A stretch of DNA of 64,000 bases from Bugulina stolonifera. Its lineage: Eukaryota; Bryozoa; Gymnolaemata; Cheilostomatida; Bugulidae. How positions within the stretch are numbered: position 1 is the stretch's first letter; each line of letters opens with the position of its first letter. The stretch is from the NCBI GenBank assembly GCA_935421135.1, contig OW285192.1, positions 9,569,501-9,633,500 on the forward strand, read 5' to 3'. Below, piece after piece: positions 11,835 to 24,300 of the stretch. The position numbers and the translations under genes were made by a program. A model generated the notes under the pieces. That model was not told the origin of the DNA. It made no database searches and saw only the letters and a program-made list of their open reading frames with translations.

Positions 11835-13194
11835 ATTATGTACTACTATGCAATAAAAATATAATATACTATTATAAGACATAAATACAATGTATGTTAT
11901 GGGCTATGGCTATGGTGAGGGGCTTCCAATTACTTGTATCATTATAAATATTGTACAATTTCAAATAAATACTTGACTATTTAAAACTTATAGCTTATAT
12001 TTCATTGTATAGTAACTGTGGGTAAAATACAGTAATGCAGTAATTACAGCATAATATACATGAAACTTGTTCTAATATTTATGACAATACATAGATTTGC
12101 ATGGTTTGAACTATACCATACTAGTACTACGTGTATGTAATAATAGTCATGTCAAAAAATTAACTAAGAGAAACACTATATGGATATTTAGTGAGTGACA
12201 CAATAGTGATGTAATATCATAATATCTTGCTACTGATCCTAACAGGAAGTTGTCTTCTCCTAATTTGAATATGCACTAATTTGGACAGCAGCTGCTCTCA
12301 TCATGATCATTAGTATGCATGCATGGTCATGTCAAATGTCCATATGAGATAAGAGTTGTCCTCTCCAAATTTGAGTATGGGGAAATTAGGGAAAGACAAC
12401 TTCTTATTCTGCTTGTAGCTTGAGGAGTGGTATATTTTGGTACAACATCACTATATCACTCCTAATATTATAACCATGACTATGTATTTAATACTGTACT
12501 TCACTGTCAATCTTGGTTGCTTGATTTTTTAGACCACACCAAAGAATTTGGTTGATTAATTGTATTTGGTTTTACAGCTGCTGTCAAATTTGTGTACTAT
12601 TGGCTGCTCTAAAATGTCTTGGGTCCTGACCATGCGCTAACTAGCTGACATGTAGACCCAGTAAATAGACATAATGACTTCTGAAAGGTGTGATTTTGAT
12701 GTCAATGCCAAATTCTTGCTTTCCCTACGCTACACTCATTATTTTAAGTGACAGCGTTATGATATTATAGAGAGGTCCTCCGAGTCGTGTTCAATCGAAA
12801 TAATAGCCATTGAGTACGTCAGTGTTTGAATATCTTTGGTAAATCCCACAGAGCCACTGAAAGGAGCACACTTTATACGCCTCACTTCCAGCAATACAAA
12901 ATGTTGTACTTGTATCAGTTTCATTGTGTTTTTAGACAATGCACATCCACAGATGTTACTAATTAGAAATAACACAGCATCATGTTTTCAATATACCTGA
13001 GCAAATTAGTTAATATATTAGATTACCCACATTCACCAACCCTAGTAAGAAAATAACCATAGTTCTATGCTATAAATTCCAATGTTCAAGGGCGTCAAAA
13101 GGCTCCCCCTATTAAACAGCTGGGCCTCTGCGGGCCTGAACGTTGGATTTTGGGCCGATATGGAAATTAATGCTGATACTATCCATATGAACTG
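11835..13194. other. Intergenic, with a short foldback repeat
   Basis: No gene is supported. AGTTGTCCTCTCC near 12355 and its approximate complement GACAACTTCTT near 12395 form one of the dispersed foldback repeats. A minus frame at 12757-12975 has no recognisable domain. Confidence 0.4.
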
Positions 13195-13200
13195 TATAAA
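13195..13200 (+). promoter_or_regulatory. TATA box of cysteine-rich gene A
   Basis: TATAAA lies 91 bp before the ATG at 13291. About 28 bp downstream begins a block (13228-13290) that is almost identical to the leader of paralogue B, which suggests that the transcript starts there. Confidence 0.6.
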
Positions 13201-13290
13201 TGAATGAGGGTATACTATCAGCTAGCTGTTGCTCACATCTCTTCAAAGTAGACGGACATATCTGTAGTTCTCTCTTAGCATCAGTTGAAT

Positions 13291-16139
13291 ATGAAGATTG
13301 CTGTGATATTATGTTTGGCTGTTGCCATGGTTTCGGCCATTGACCTCAGGATGGTAAGTTTTTGTACTTCAGGTAACAGAAATTATTACGTGCATTGATA
13401 TCTCTGTTTGATTTTGCTGTAATTAAAGTTTATAAGGATATTGCATAATAAAATTAGGCGTTTCATGTGGAGTACACGAATCAGAGCAACCTGACATCTG
13501 CATGTTATTTCACTATTTTTTCAGCATTTGTGGCTCTACAGCAACGGAACACTCGTATCACAGTTTGTGGACATGTATATTGATGCAGCAGATGTTCCAA
13601 GTCCACACTGTGAAACCAAAGCAAACCTTAGCTTTGGCTAACGAACATCATAGCCTAAGGTCATATCAAACAAGCACACTGAGCGGCTATAAAAATGCAT
13701 TTTTTCGTTACATGTATCTCCTGTCTCTGTTTCAGTGTCTGAGAAACTGCAGGATGAATGACCACTACTGTAGGTGGACAGGAGCCCCTGGACAGATGGC
13801 TAACCACTGCATGCAGAAGAACAATGAGTGCCAAGTTGGGTGCATCGTAAGTTACTAGACTACCTCAAGCTCAACCTGTATTGCCATTGGAAAACAGAAA
13901 TATTACTGTACATTGGAATAGTAACAAGTAAATGAGCTGCTCCTTTTTGTGCTATCCACCTTGCCTCCAATCACTAGGGACCAGTGACAGAGCTGTAAGT
14001 TACTTGCAATACTACATTAGAGTCATGCACTGCTGTGAACAGAAGGTTCAACTAGTGTGGCACTCTATCTTAAATTACTGTTGTAATTCAACTTGCAACT
14101 TTGTCATTGTCGGATATAATAGCACTGCTTGCTTTATTCTCTGATTTGAGAAAGTTTTAAACAATTCTATTACAAATTGTAATATATTTGATAGTGATAA
14201 AAACTTTTCAAAAATGTATAGCAACACCGCAGCTTTTGTTCTGACTTTGCCTACAGATGCATGGGAAACAGAGCCTGAGAGTCCAAAAAAAGAGGCTTTT
14301 CTTAGACTAAGGCTGAATCATTTTGTGTAGAAATTTATTTGTTACCAACTTCATATTCTGCAATCAACTGATAATTTTGTCTACAGCAAATGTGCAAAAG
14401 CAACTGTGCAGAAAAGTTTACTACAGACAGCTGTGTGTCTGAATGCCAGTACAGAGGGGCAATGATGGTTGAGATGTCAATGCAGTTCAATGGACAGGTA
14501 ACGTTACAATACTACATTTTATGGTATAGCTGTACTCAAATAATGGTTATCCAATTCCTCTTATATACATAAATAGTAAATATCCAAATTTAATAACCTG
14601 CCTTGTGTTTCTATTTTACAGTAAGGAAGGTGCACTAAATCCATGACAACATGCTGCATGTAATATGATGTATATACATGTATATTGTTTGTGGTTGGGG
14701 TTTGGAGTAAGGGTGGGCAACTAATGAAATATAAAGAAGACAACTTCTCGATGTTGCAGGCTTTACATTGTTTTTCTATATAACATAGTCTTCTTAGGGA
14801 TCCTGTACTCAATTCTGGTTCTCTTGTACATGTAAAGGAAATTGTGCCAATTGTACCAAATGCCTCTAAGAGACTTGGTTTACCAGTGAACTCTGTCTCT
14901 CTTAGTAGATCTTGTTTTGTTCCATTTTATTTTCATGCAGTTGTGAATGCAGTTATTCCATAATATGACAAAGCTGGAAATACAGAACAAAACTTTCTTC
15001 TTTACAGCCAATAATTGGACAAATTAGAAATAATTCTGCAATATGATTGTAGCGATGCATGGACGTCTGCATGTACCAAGCTAGGCAATGCAACAGGAGA
15101 TGCGATGACGCCTTCAAAAGAATTTTCCTCAAGAACCCAATGATGGAGTATATTTATCCAGAGATGCAAGCTGAGGACTGGACAGTCAGGTTTGGTACGT
15201 GTACTACACCCACCCTTCTAGGTTTAGCTATTAGTAGAGCAAGAACTTAGTCTCAGTTGAGAAAATGCATGTTAGTATATATACGCTTGATATAGTAATA
15301 TTAGGGTTTGCCATATTCGCATTACCTTCACAACTGATACTTTAAGGCTGTATTAGTGTCTTCGCGACCTCTTGGACGAACCTGGGTCACGAATAAAAAT
15401 CACAAGATGGCCGTCCAGTCTAGGTCAAAAGGGCTATTGGCCTGGGATTTTGGTTGGCTGGGTGAAACCATCCCTATCTCATCGGCACACCTGACTTCTT
15501 CGCACTAATATGAGGATTTTGCTTTTGGTCCAGGCCGATGTGTTCGCGACTTGTGACGGATACATGCCGGAAAATATTCTAGCAAGTTGGCCTGTGCCTG
15601 AAATTTAGGTCAAGAAGACACTATGTGTCAGGCATTGTAATAATATTGCATATAAAATCAGCAAGGAAAGACAACTTCTCACCTATGTTGTTGTATGGTT
15701 CATGTCTATGGGATCAGATAGCCTATATTCCTTTCAGTATAACATTGTTCAATAATGGGTGGGTGCTCAGCCACCTTAAAGTGGACTGGGGGAAGGGGTG
15801 AGAGAAGCTGAAAAATCGGCCCGTATTTGTTTACAGCTACATGTAACTTCTTTGGTTGCAAAACTCTAAAAGACAAACCAGAGATCTTTAAGATATAGTA
15901 TGGTAGCCATGGTAACAGTAACTGTGTGTGATACCAGAATAATTGTGGAGCAAAATCTATTATGTATTTCACTTATTGTAATTATAACTTTCTGTTACAA
16001 AATAGAGTGTCATTGAAAGTAAATGTTTGGACATTATTTTAATACTAAACATCGGACCTGCTGACTTATTGCGTAAGTTTATGTTTCAGGTTTGATGGAC
16101 AACCCCAATTATGAGCGTGACCCAATGAGTGCAGCCTAA
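13291..16139 (+). CDS. Secreted cysteine-rich protein A (three CX3C...CX3C repeats)
   Basis: Exons: 13291-13353, 13736-13846, 14387-14497, 15053-15194 and 16090-16139. They give a 158-aa protein. Exon 1 is a signal peptide (MKIAVILCLAVAMVSA). Exons 2-4 each hold two CX3C motifs: CLRNC with CQVGC, CKSNC with CVSEC, CMDVC with CNRRC. The tail contains YPEMQAEDW. Exons 1-3 end in phase 0 and exons 2 and 3 are both 111 nt, as expected for duplicated modules. CX3C-Xn-CX3C usually means a helical hairpin held by two disulfides; several unrelated secreted families use it. I do not recognise the family or its role. It is a tandem paralogue of the gene at 16953-19036. Confidence 0.85.
15356..15621 (+). 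mobile_element. MITE-like repeat, copy 4 (in intron 4 of gene A)
   Basis: It starts GTGTCTTCGCGACC, ends GGTCAAGAAGACAC and is flanked by TA on both sides (15354-15355 and 15622-15623). A TA target duplication would fit a Tc1/mariner-type mobiliser. The interior matches copy 1 across its length. Confidence 0.75.
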
Positions 16140-16855
16140 TGAATTACAGCTAGAACTAAGGCTAAGGCTATATCTCATAGAAGAAAATAGAGAGTTATAC
16201 CTACCCGTAATACAAACTAGAAAAGTCATGTATGTATGCAGTTCTCTGAATCAGTATAAATGTTTGACTATGTTTATCTTATTGAGTAATAATGATATTA
16301 TTATTTATGGCTTTGTTTGTTATTTTATTATGAATAGTTTTTTTTTTGCCCAAGGAGACCATTTAGACAGAAGCGTGTGTTTTGCTGTACATAAAACATA
16401 GTCAATTAAAATGCAGAAATTATTTCCATATTTGAGTATTTATTTTTAGCTATTTATGTAATTCTAAAATAAAATATTTAACTAAATTTTAACTTCAACT
16501 TTTGTAGTTTACTTTTAGATTTACTTAAAATATTGGTTTGGGCGGGTGCAGGTCCCCTCACATTGTTAAGTTCTCTTTCGAATTGGCATTGAGCCTAAAA
16601 GTCGCTTTCATGTTTTGATTGTATGCACATGGAATTTGCTACAACTCATGTTTTTAATTGAAAGCATTACATCACTTGCATTATATTTTATAATACGATT
16701 ATGAGGTACGATCAACCTACTTATATAGCTGCAGTTTCATGAAAATAATACGATCGTATTAGGGTGCAGGCTGGAACCAGATGGCAAAATTTTCAAAGCA
16801 AATATGTACCTCGAGCTACAAAACATATGGCTGTGCTACACACATGGTGGAGGTG
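16140..16855. other. Intergenic between the cysteine-rich paralogues
   Basis: AT-rich spacer holding the 3' flank of gene A and the promoter region of gene B. No further gene is supported. Confidence 0.4.
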
Positions 16856-16861
16856 TATAAA
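16856..16861 (+). promoter_or_regulatory. TATA box of cysteine-rich gene B
   Basis: TATAAA lies 97 bp before the ATG at 16953. The leader that follows (about 16890-16952) is nearly identical to that of gene A, including GTAGACGGACATATCTG. Confidence 0.6.
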
Positions 16862-16952
16862 GCATTAAGAGCATATGGAAGATATAGCTTTTGCTCACAT
16901 CTCTTCGAAGTAGACGGACATATCTGTAGTTCTCTCTTAGCATCAGTTGAAT

Positions 16953-19036
16953 ATGAAGATCGCTGTGATATTATGTTTGGCTGTTGCCATGGTTTCGGCC
17001 ATTGATCTTAGAATGGTAAGTACCAGCTGATACCGAGCATAAAGTTATAAGAATTAGTTTGAACTGTAACTTATAGAGAGACATTCTAAAAATATGCCAT
17101 GTTCTAGAACATTCTTTTATTCAGATGAGGGAATTCCTGACAACATTTAGTGTTCGATATAAAATTATTAAATTAAAATGATCCATATAGTATGGTATCT
17201 ATATTAGTATGTCAACAATTGTACGTGGGTATGTATTAAACAAACTGGTATAAGAATGTTGCCATACCCCAATTGATTCTTTTTCAATATTAGCAAACTT
17301 GTATAATCTTAATAATATATTATTTTAATATGTTCATACCAGTAATAATTTTAACATTTTGTCATAATTGAAAGAATTGGAGGTGAAGTCATCTGAACCG
17401 TGGTTTTAATATCTCAAGCCTTTATACACTTATATCGCTAAAATCTGAAGGGTTTATAAGTTGGAGCTGCAGTATGAGTATTTTATAACTTAATTTAGTG
17501 CCAAATATTTATCACTGTCAATCTCTGCAGATTCTGATTTCAAATAATTTTGGACTCATGATGTTGCATCACTAGAAACATAGTCAATGTTATGTTGGTG
17601 TGTTTGAGGGATGCACTAGTCTCATCCATCCTACACTTAGCTTTTATACTGAAATTGGGAAAGTACATTACATACAATATCCAATTATAGAAGTGTGCTG
17701 TAGCAATTGTATAATTCTATAATTTCACTGTATTTCAGTGTCTGAGAAACTGCAAGATGAATGACCACTACTGTCGGTGGAGCGGTGGTATTGGACAGAT
17801 GTTTAACTTCTGCATGCAGAAGAACAATGAGTGCCAAGTGGGATGTATTGTAAGTTTCTTTGGAGTTATGATGACGTAATAACACAGCAATGCAAGACGT
17901 TCTGGTAATTGCTGTCTTGCCATGAGAACAGTTTTGTTTACAAACACTGATACAGATGTCATACATGTATTTCCAAATCTAATAATTAAGTAACTGTTTT
18001 GTCTACAGCAAATGTGTAAGAGTAACTGTGCTAGAACTTATACAACCGATACATGTGTGAAAGAATGCCAGTACAGGGGAGAAATGATGTTACAGATGAA
18101 CATGCAGTTTGATGGACCGGTAAGGCTATGATCTTTACTAAACTAACCCTGCTGAGAAATTGAGAAAGTAGGCTATTTCTTTCTGTTTAGGGGACAGAAA
18201 GGTTCCCTCCCTTGCTATGAGGTTGTGCTTTTACAATAAAATGATTACACAGGGTTTAAAAAAATATATTCACACTATTTGTAACTTAGTGCATTAGATC
18301 GTATCAATTATATTATCAGCTAAACCCTTCACATTTTGTCTTTGATATTTTTGTAGCAATGTATGGACAGATGCATGTACAACGCTCAACAATGCAACAG
18401 GAAATGTGATGACGCCTTCAAACGGCTTTTTCTCCATAATCCAATGATGGAATATGTTTATCCAGAGATGCAAGCTGAGGACTGGACAGCAAGGAGTGGT
18501 ACGTACTGCACCCGACGCACTTACATTAAATACTAAATTATATTCCTCGATTCCCAATAAAAACTTCTGTGAAAAAGTATAAAATAGTAGTGAAATTGTG
18601 ACACAATGCAGTTCGATGGACATACGATGCAATAGGACATATGAATGGAAACTGAACCACATGTACATGTAATGTGTTGAAAATTTTAGCAACCATTGTT
18701 ATAATCAATTGGCCATTGGTGGCTTCAAATTGCCATAAAATGCAAAGGTTAGAACTCCTATGTAATAGTATATACATTCCTTTTGGTGGTAAGATGTGAA
18801 TTTACTCTACCAATTACATGACTGTAACCACCCCCCCCCCCTTTGGTGAGCGTTTCGCCTCTCCACACGACTCTAAGTTTGGATTGGCTGATATCCTCTA
18901 CGATCTGCTTTATAGTTCTAGTTTATGGCTGAACTGTCACCACTTTCTCAACTTTTGCAAACTCTTTTTCACAATGTCACCTTTTATTGTAGGTCTGATG
19001 AACAACCCCAATGAGGAGGCAAATCCAATGAACTGA
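16953..19036 (+). CDS. Secreted cysteine-rich protein B (three CX3C...CX3C repeats)
   Basis: Exons: 16953-17015, 17739-17849, 18009-18119, 18357-18498 and 18993-19036. They give 156 aa. The signal peptide is identical to that of gene A. Exon lengths 63, 111, 111 and 142 nt match gene A exactly; only the last exon differs (44 against 50 nt). All twelve CX3C cysteines are kept: CLRNC, CQVGC, CKSNC, CVKEC, CMDRC, CNRKC. Changes cluster between cysteines, for example around IGQMFNF in exon 2. Introns are unrelated in length, so the duplication is not very recent. It is probably extracellular; the function is unknown. Confidence 0.87.
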
Positions 19037-21311
19037 GCGACCAATCAAATAAGATTGTAGTATTGGGACACTTTACTTGATGTGTGATAGTAAGATAATT
19101 GTACCAATATGTTATGTGTATATCTGTAATTTTTAGAAACAAATAATTTAAAAGTCTTTTTTCTTTAGCTTTATGAATTAACATCATTTTATGTTGACAT
19201 CAGTTTTATACCATAATTATATAATGTATCAGAAATTATGCTCTATTTTTATCATTTTTGTATGTGTATATGTAACCATGGAGATTTGTTAGACAATAAT
19301 TGTACAGAACTGAGCAAGTGATATTTTGTTAGAATAAAAATTATTGATATTACAACATGAGATGTTTTAGCTCATTTAAATACACAATAAAATTCATTGA
19401 ATGGGAAAATTGGTATAATTGGTTCTTACATAATATTATATCTAACCTGTCATCTCTTGTCACTTGCATACTGAAAAAGGTGATCTCCCTCAACATTCCT
19501 ATTTAGTTCTACAGGTAGACCTGTGCTATATCAAACAATAATGAACAATACAACACAAGCTTTTGTTAGAAACTCACAGATGGTTTAATATAACAATCTA
19601 ATTTTCCAGTATTCCGAATTTCTGAGATTAGCATTCAGCAAGTTGGCAATAAATTTCAGAAACAAAATATGTTGCACATATAGGAAAGTTCAGCACAGGA
19701 ATGATCGAGTTTGATTGGTAAAACCGTAATAGATGGTAGGTTTGTGCATAGAAAACTAAGTAAGTATTTTTCAACCTCCTGTTTGCAATTCAACTTAACT
19801 TTTTCCACTTGGCCATTAAGCCAATGACCAGTATATTTAGGCAGAGATTACTGAGCAATAAAAACAGAGGTAGGTTTGATTCCAAACTAATGTATGGGAG
19901 AGCTGAATGACTTGTACAGTACATGACGTACACTTATAAGAGACATTTACTTTGAGGGTGCTTGAAGAAGTCTGCTCAACCCTTTTTGCATGAAGTTAGA
20001 GTACTCTTAGTCTAAGAGAAAGCCTTTCAAGTAATTAAATAACGACACAGTGAAGTATCTGTAATTATTGCACCTTGCTTGTACTAGGAGTTATCTGTCC
20101 TTTTTATATCATTTTCTTGTCATCAACATGTTCGTTCAACTCTGCATTCACAGGCAGTTAAAATGATTCTCTTCATTGGTTGTAGGATTGAGCCCTGGTT
20201 AAAATAGTAGTACACTTGACCTTCATGACCTACATTGCTATGATTCCACCTTGGCGCCATGCTAGTCAGTAGTCGCTCTGCTACACCAGAGCTTTGTAAT
20301 TTGAAGGCCCTCAATTCTATTGGCTTATATCTAACAATACTGTGTGTACTTTCAGCATACGCTCTGTCATATATTATACACATGTAGATACAGAAGTGCT
20401 CAGGTAGAGAGTTGCATGTGTAGCTGTAAATTAACAAAATCTTCTGTGAGCCATTTAGACCAGTTGGATTATATGGCAGGGCCTGTGCTAATGCTTGTTG
20501 CCATACTTGGCAAGTGTCCAGATTTTGTTAGGACACGCTCTCACTTTTGCCTGTCCCTACTAATTTTCAGCCATCCTGATATTTCATCTATGGTGAAATG
20601 TTACCAAACCTAATAAAACACAAGGTACATGTATAACCTAAAATAAGTCTTTATTATTGAAAAAATATTTTCAATGCCTCCAAATGCTTTTAGAGATAAC
20701 TTATACTCAGATAATATAATGTTCGGGGAACTTTGTGCAGACAAGACCCGATATTTTGTTCCTGCTCCAAGGCAAGCATGCCTGTTGCACTTACACATCA
20801 CCATTGTTAAAAGAATAATAATTAATATGATGTGATCTGTTACATACTTTTATTTGGACAAAAGTTTTAAGACTATAAGAGAGTGAGAGAGACTTCAGTA
20901 CAAGGTTTTGGTTAATTACAATAATAATATTATGTGTATAATAATATAATATTTTATGTACAATATTTATACAGGATAATATTCACTAGGATGATGTAGA
21001 AAACAACATCAAGAAAGAAGAGGTAATTGGTTCACAAAATATGAAAAATTTCTGTAAAATAAAATTAAGGATGCCGAGTTATTGCACATACATAATATTC
21101 AGTAGCCAGTAATTAGTGTAGATCTACATTTGTTTATGTTGGCATTGATTGGTCTGTACATGGATTCTGGTAGAATTAATGCACAATATACTGTGTATAC
21201 CTAAATGTAAAATTGATAAATTTTCTGTTTAGAAAGATATCTAAAAGTTAGCGATTGCCTTAAAACCATGTCTTTTATGAGTATTATATGACTATAAGAA
21301 TATTCTTGCGA
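19037..21311. other. Convergent intergenic region
   Basis: This separates the 3' ends of cysteine-rich gene B (plus) and the protocadherin-like gene (minus). An AATAAA at 19333-19338 could serve gene B. Apart from a SINE-like segment near 20140-20300, nothing is recognised. Confidence 0.45.
20140..20300 (-). mobile_element. Possible tRNA-derived SINE
   Basis: On the minus strand GCTCTGGTGTAGCAGAGCG resembles an A-box region, and GGGCTCAATCCTACAA about 85 bp later resembles a degenerate B box. No second copy of this type is seen in the window, so the call is weak. Confidence 0.35.
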
Positions 21312-24300
21312 CTAAACTATCTCTGAGAAAAATAGGTCATCAATATGAGCGCAAAGTCTGTCTCCGTTTATAGTTTGATCAGACATTTCGCTTGTGTTAT
21401 GTGTTGGATAGTTATCTGAGCTACTTTCTCGGAGTGGTTTGAGGTGGTGTGCTGACGTACCCCCAGTAACTTGACTAGAACTGCTATGACCTGAGGCTAC
21501 AGATCCATCCTGATGTTTATGATTAGCTGTGGAATTCTAGAAAGGAAGTGAAGACAATAAGTATCTTCTGTTACACAATGCCTACTGAACATGTGCTGCA
21601 GATTAGCAGCATGCTGCCTGCCCCCAGTATGACATGCTAACTACTACTCTACTGTTATCTAACTATTAGCTAACAATGCTAACTGGGGTAGTGAGCCTAT
21701 GATGTCTGCTTGCATTCATATGCAAGTGGGTGGGAAAATTATTGACGTGAGTAAAGAAGCATTAAAGATGAGAACTTGACATCCTTTGACTTTGTAGCGT
21801 TTTTTGGTAACTTATACAAAAAAAATCTAAACTTACATTGGATGAATTTAAAACTATTTAAAACTAATCTCCCTACATTGATATGTAGACATAAGTCATT
21901 ACAGTGCAACTGGATAATCGCTAAAACTAACATGATTTGCATAACTAAAATTGAATACACAATAATATTCACTTGTCGTCTTACCTGACTGTTGACTGCA
22001 GGTGACCCCTGATGACTAGAGTTGGTGTTCATAGAGTTATTCACACTGCTGATACTACTGGGCACCTTGCTCTCCGCCCCCTCCTCTAGTCCTGCTGTGG
22101 TAGACAGGAACTTATACTGGAATGACTGAAGAGGAACTCCTTGTGTAGACTGAGAGTTAGTAGCCTGTGGAGCTGCTAACACTGGTGTGGAGTTATGTAC
22201 ACTACATATGTCATCACAGTTGCCGGAGTCACTGTCCGGCTCTTTTAACGTCTTATTCAGCAGTGCTCGCTAAAACAACATTACGATACTTTACTACGAT
22301 ACGATTAACAAGATATTCAATGAAGTACTGAATAATTATTTATGCCATGTTATTATATTAAACAAGGAAGTATTTCTTACATGTAGTCTACCAGAAGCTG
22401 CGGAACCATTTAATGATTTCTGGGCTGTCCGATTTTGTTTCTGCAGATTTGACTTTTCGTAATCTTTAAGCGCAGATGCAATATTCTGATTTGTATTGCT
22501 GTTGCTGAACGTCGTTAGAAATGTCTAAAAGACAATTATATTGACATCTTAATTTATAACACAACTAACATACATTACAGCACATTGATATCCACATAGG
22601 TTACTAACTATACTGTAAGAGATCCATACCCCAGTTTTAAAAGCTATGGTACACATGCTACCATGAAGGGTACATAGTTTTAGTTGATCAGGAACATTTC
22701 AACAAGTACACATATACATGTAAATAAGTGTTGCTAGGTTCAACTGCTTGGCACACATACTGGTCCACCTATTACATATTAGCCTGGTCTACATACTGTT
22801 TGAATGCTCAGAACTGCCAACTATCTCTCTATTGGATATACAGGTGGGAGGGGGGGGGGTACTAATCACTAATCAGAACTATAGAATGATCTGAACCTAA
22901 GCTAAACACTGCAGAAAAAATTATTGTGGGACGTGAGGAAACAGGATTGTGGGATAGGGGAAAACAGGATTATGGGCTAGGAGGAAACAGGATTGTGGGA
23001 TAGGGGGGACAGTGTACTGGGCATAGGAGATCATGAATTAGATTGGGCTATTTATTGGCTGATAGCAGAGAACACACTGAATAACTTATTACATGTATAT
23101 TATATACAGTGAGGATGACAACAGCTAAAGTGGGGTGTACCTGGTACATATTTGACAAGCATCCTGGTTCGACAGAGTTAGCCTATAAATAGAAACACAT
23201 ATATTTAGCAGTTATCTCCCATGTTACCTGAGTTACAGCAGGCTCATCTGCCTCATTATCTGAACTAGCACTAGTTCTGCTAAACACGGAGCTCCTGTCG
23301 GTGGTGCTTAGAGCGGCCCAACTTGAACCACAAGATGGCCGGGATTGCTGGCTACTTGCCCTACCACTGTGGTTAAACAGCTTCTGAGCTTCAGCTCTAC
23401 AGTTATAGCTGTGGTTCTCTTTAGTCTAAAATCAATCATCAAGTTTCTAAACGTTATATTCTACATTGAAAGCAGGAGAAGAAAACTTCTAACACTTGGA
23501 TTCTGATGGCGGCATACTATTTCACTGCCTGGTGTTAATCTTCATATCTCCCCTTCAGGAGTCGACTGTATCTACATTTGTACACCTGATCACAGTATGT
23601 ACATGTATTATGTAACTTGCATTGAATTAGCAATTTGACTGTAGCCCTAGATGAATGGCATAAAATACCTACCTGTCTCTTGATTCTTATGATGGCCACG
23701 ATAAGTATTACACTGAGCACTCCAGATGTTGAGGAGAGGACAATTACCACAATTAAATTCACATTATAAGTCCTCTGGATAGGGGCCTCTACGGGGTCGT
23801 GCTCGTAAGAAACTAACTGTTCCGGTGGTACATAGGCTTCCTAGAAGACACAAGTTTGTAAATTCGCAAACATATTTTTAGGCAAATAATAATTGTTGAA
23901 TGATGATGCAAGTTTACAATACACAGTATTATGAAAATAAGTTGATATCGCCGCACCTTTAGTATTGCTCAAGGTTTGGATGTAAGCTATACAAACTGAA
24001 TTTCAGGTCAAAAAAACACTACCCAAGGTCATCTTTATACTTCACGCAAAGTTTTGCTAACTTTTATAAGATCGTTATTATGATAATACAATGAGCTAGA
24101 AGTACTTACTTTAGTGACCTCAATTCCAATAGCTGATAAAACTGTATGTGGAGGGAGGCCGTTGTCATGCACCCCTATTCCTATTCTGTAGTATCCAACC
24201 ATAGCTGAGTCTATTGCTGCCTTCACCTTAACCTCTCCACTCTTCTTATCAATTTTAAACAGGCCATACTGATTACCTACAAACAAGGAAAACACAACTC

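Noticed and set aside
12757..12975. Minus-strand frame of 72 aa
   Set aside because: No domain, paralogue or convincing splice context was found; it could be an exon but cannot be supported.
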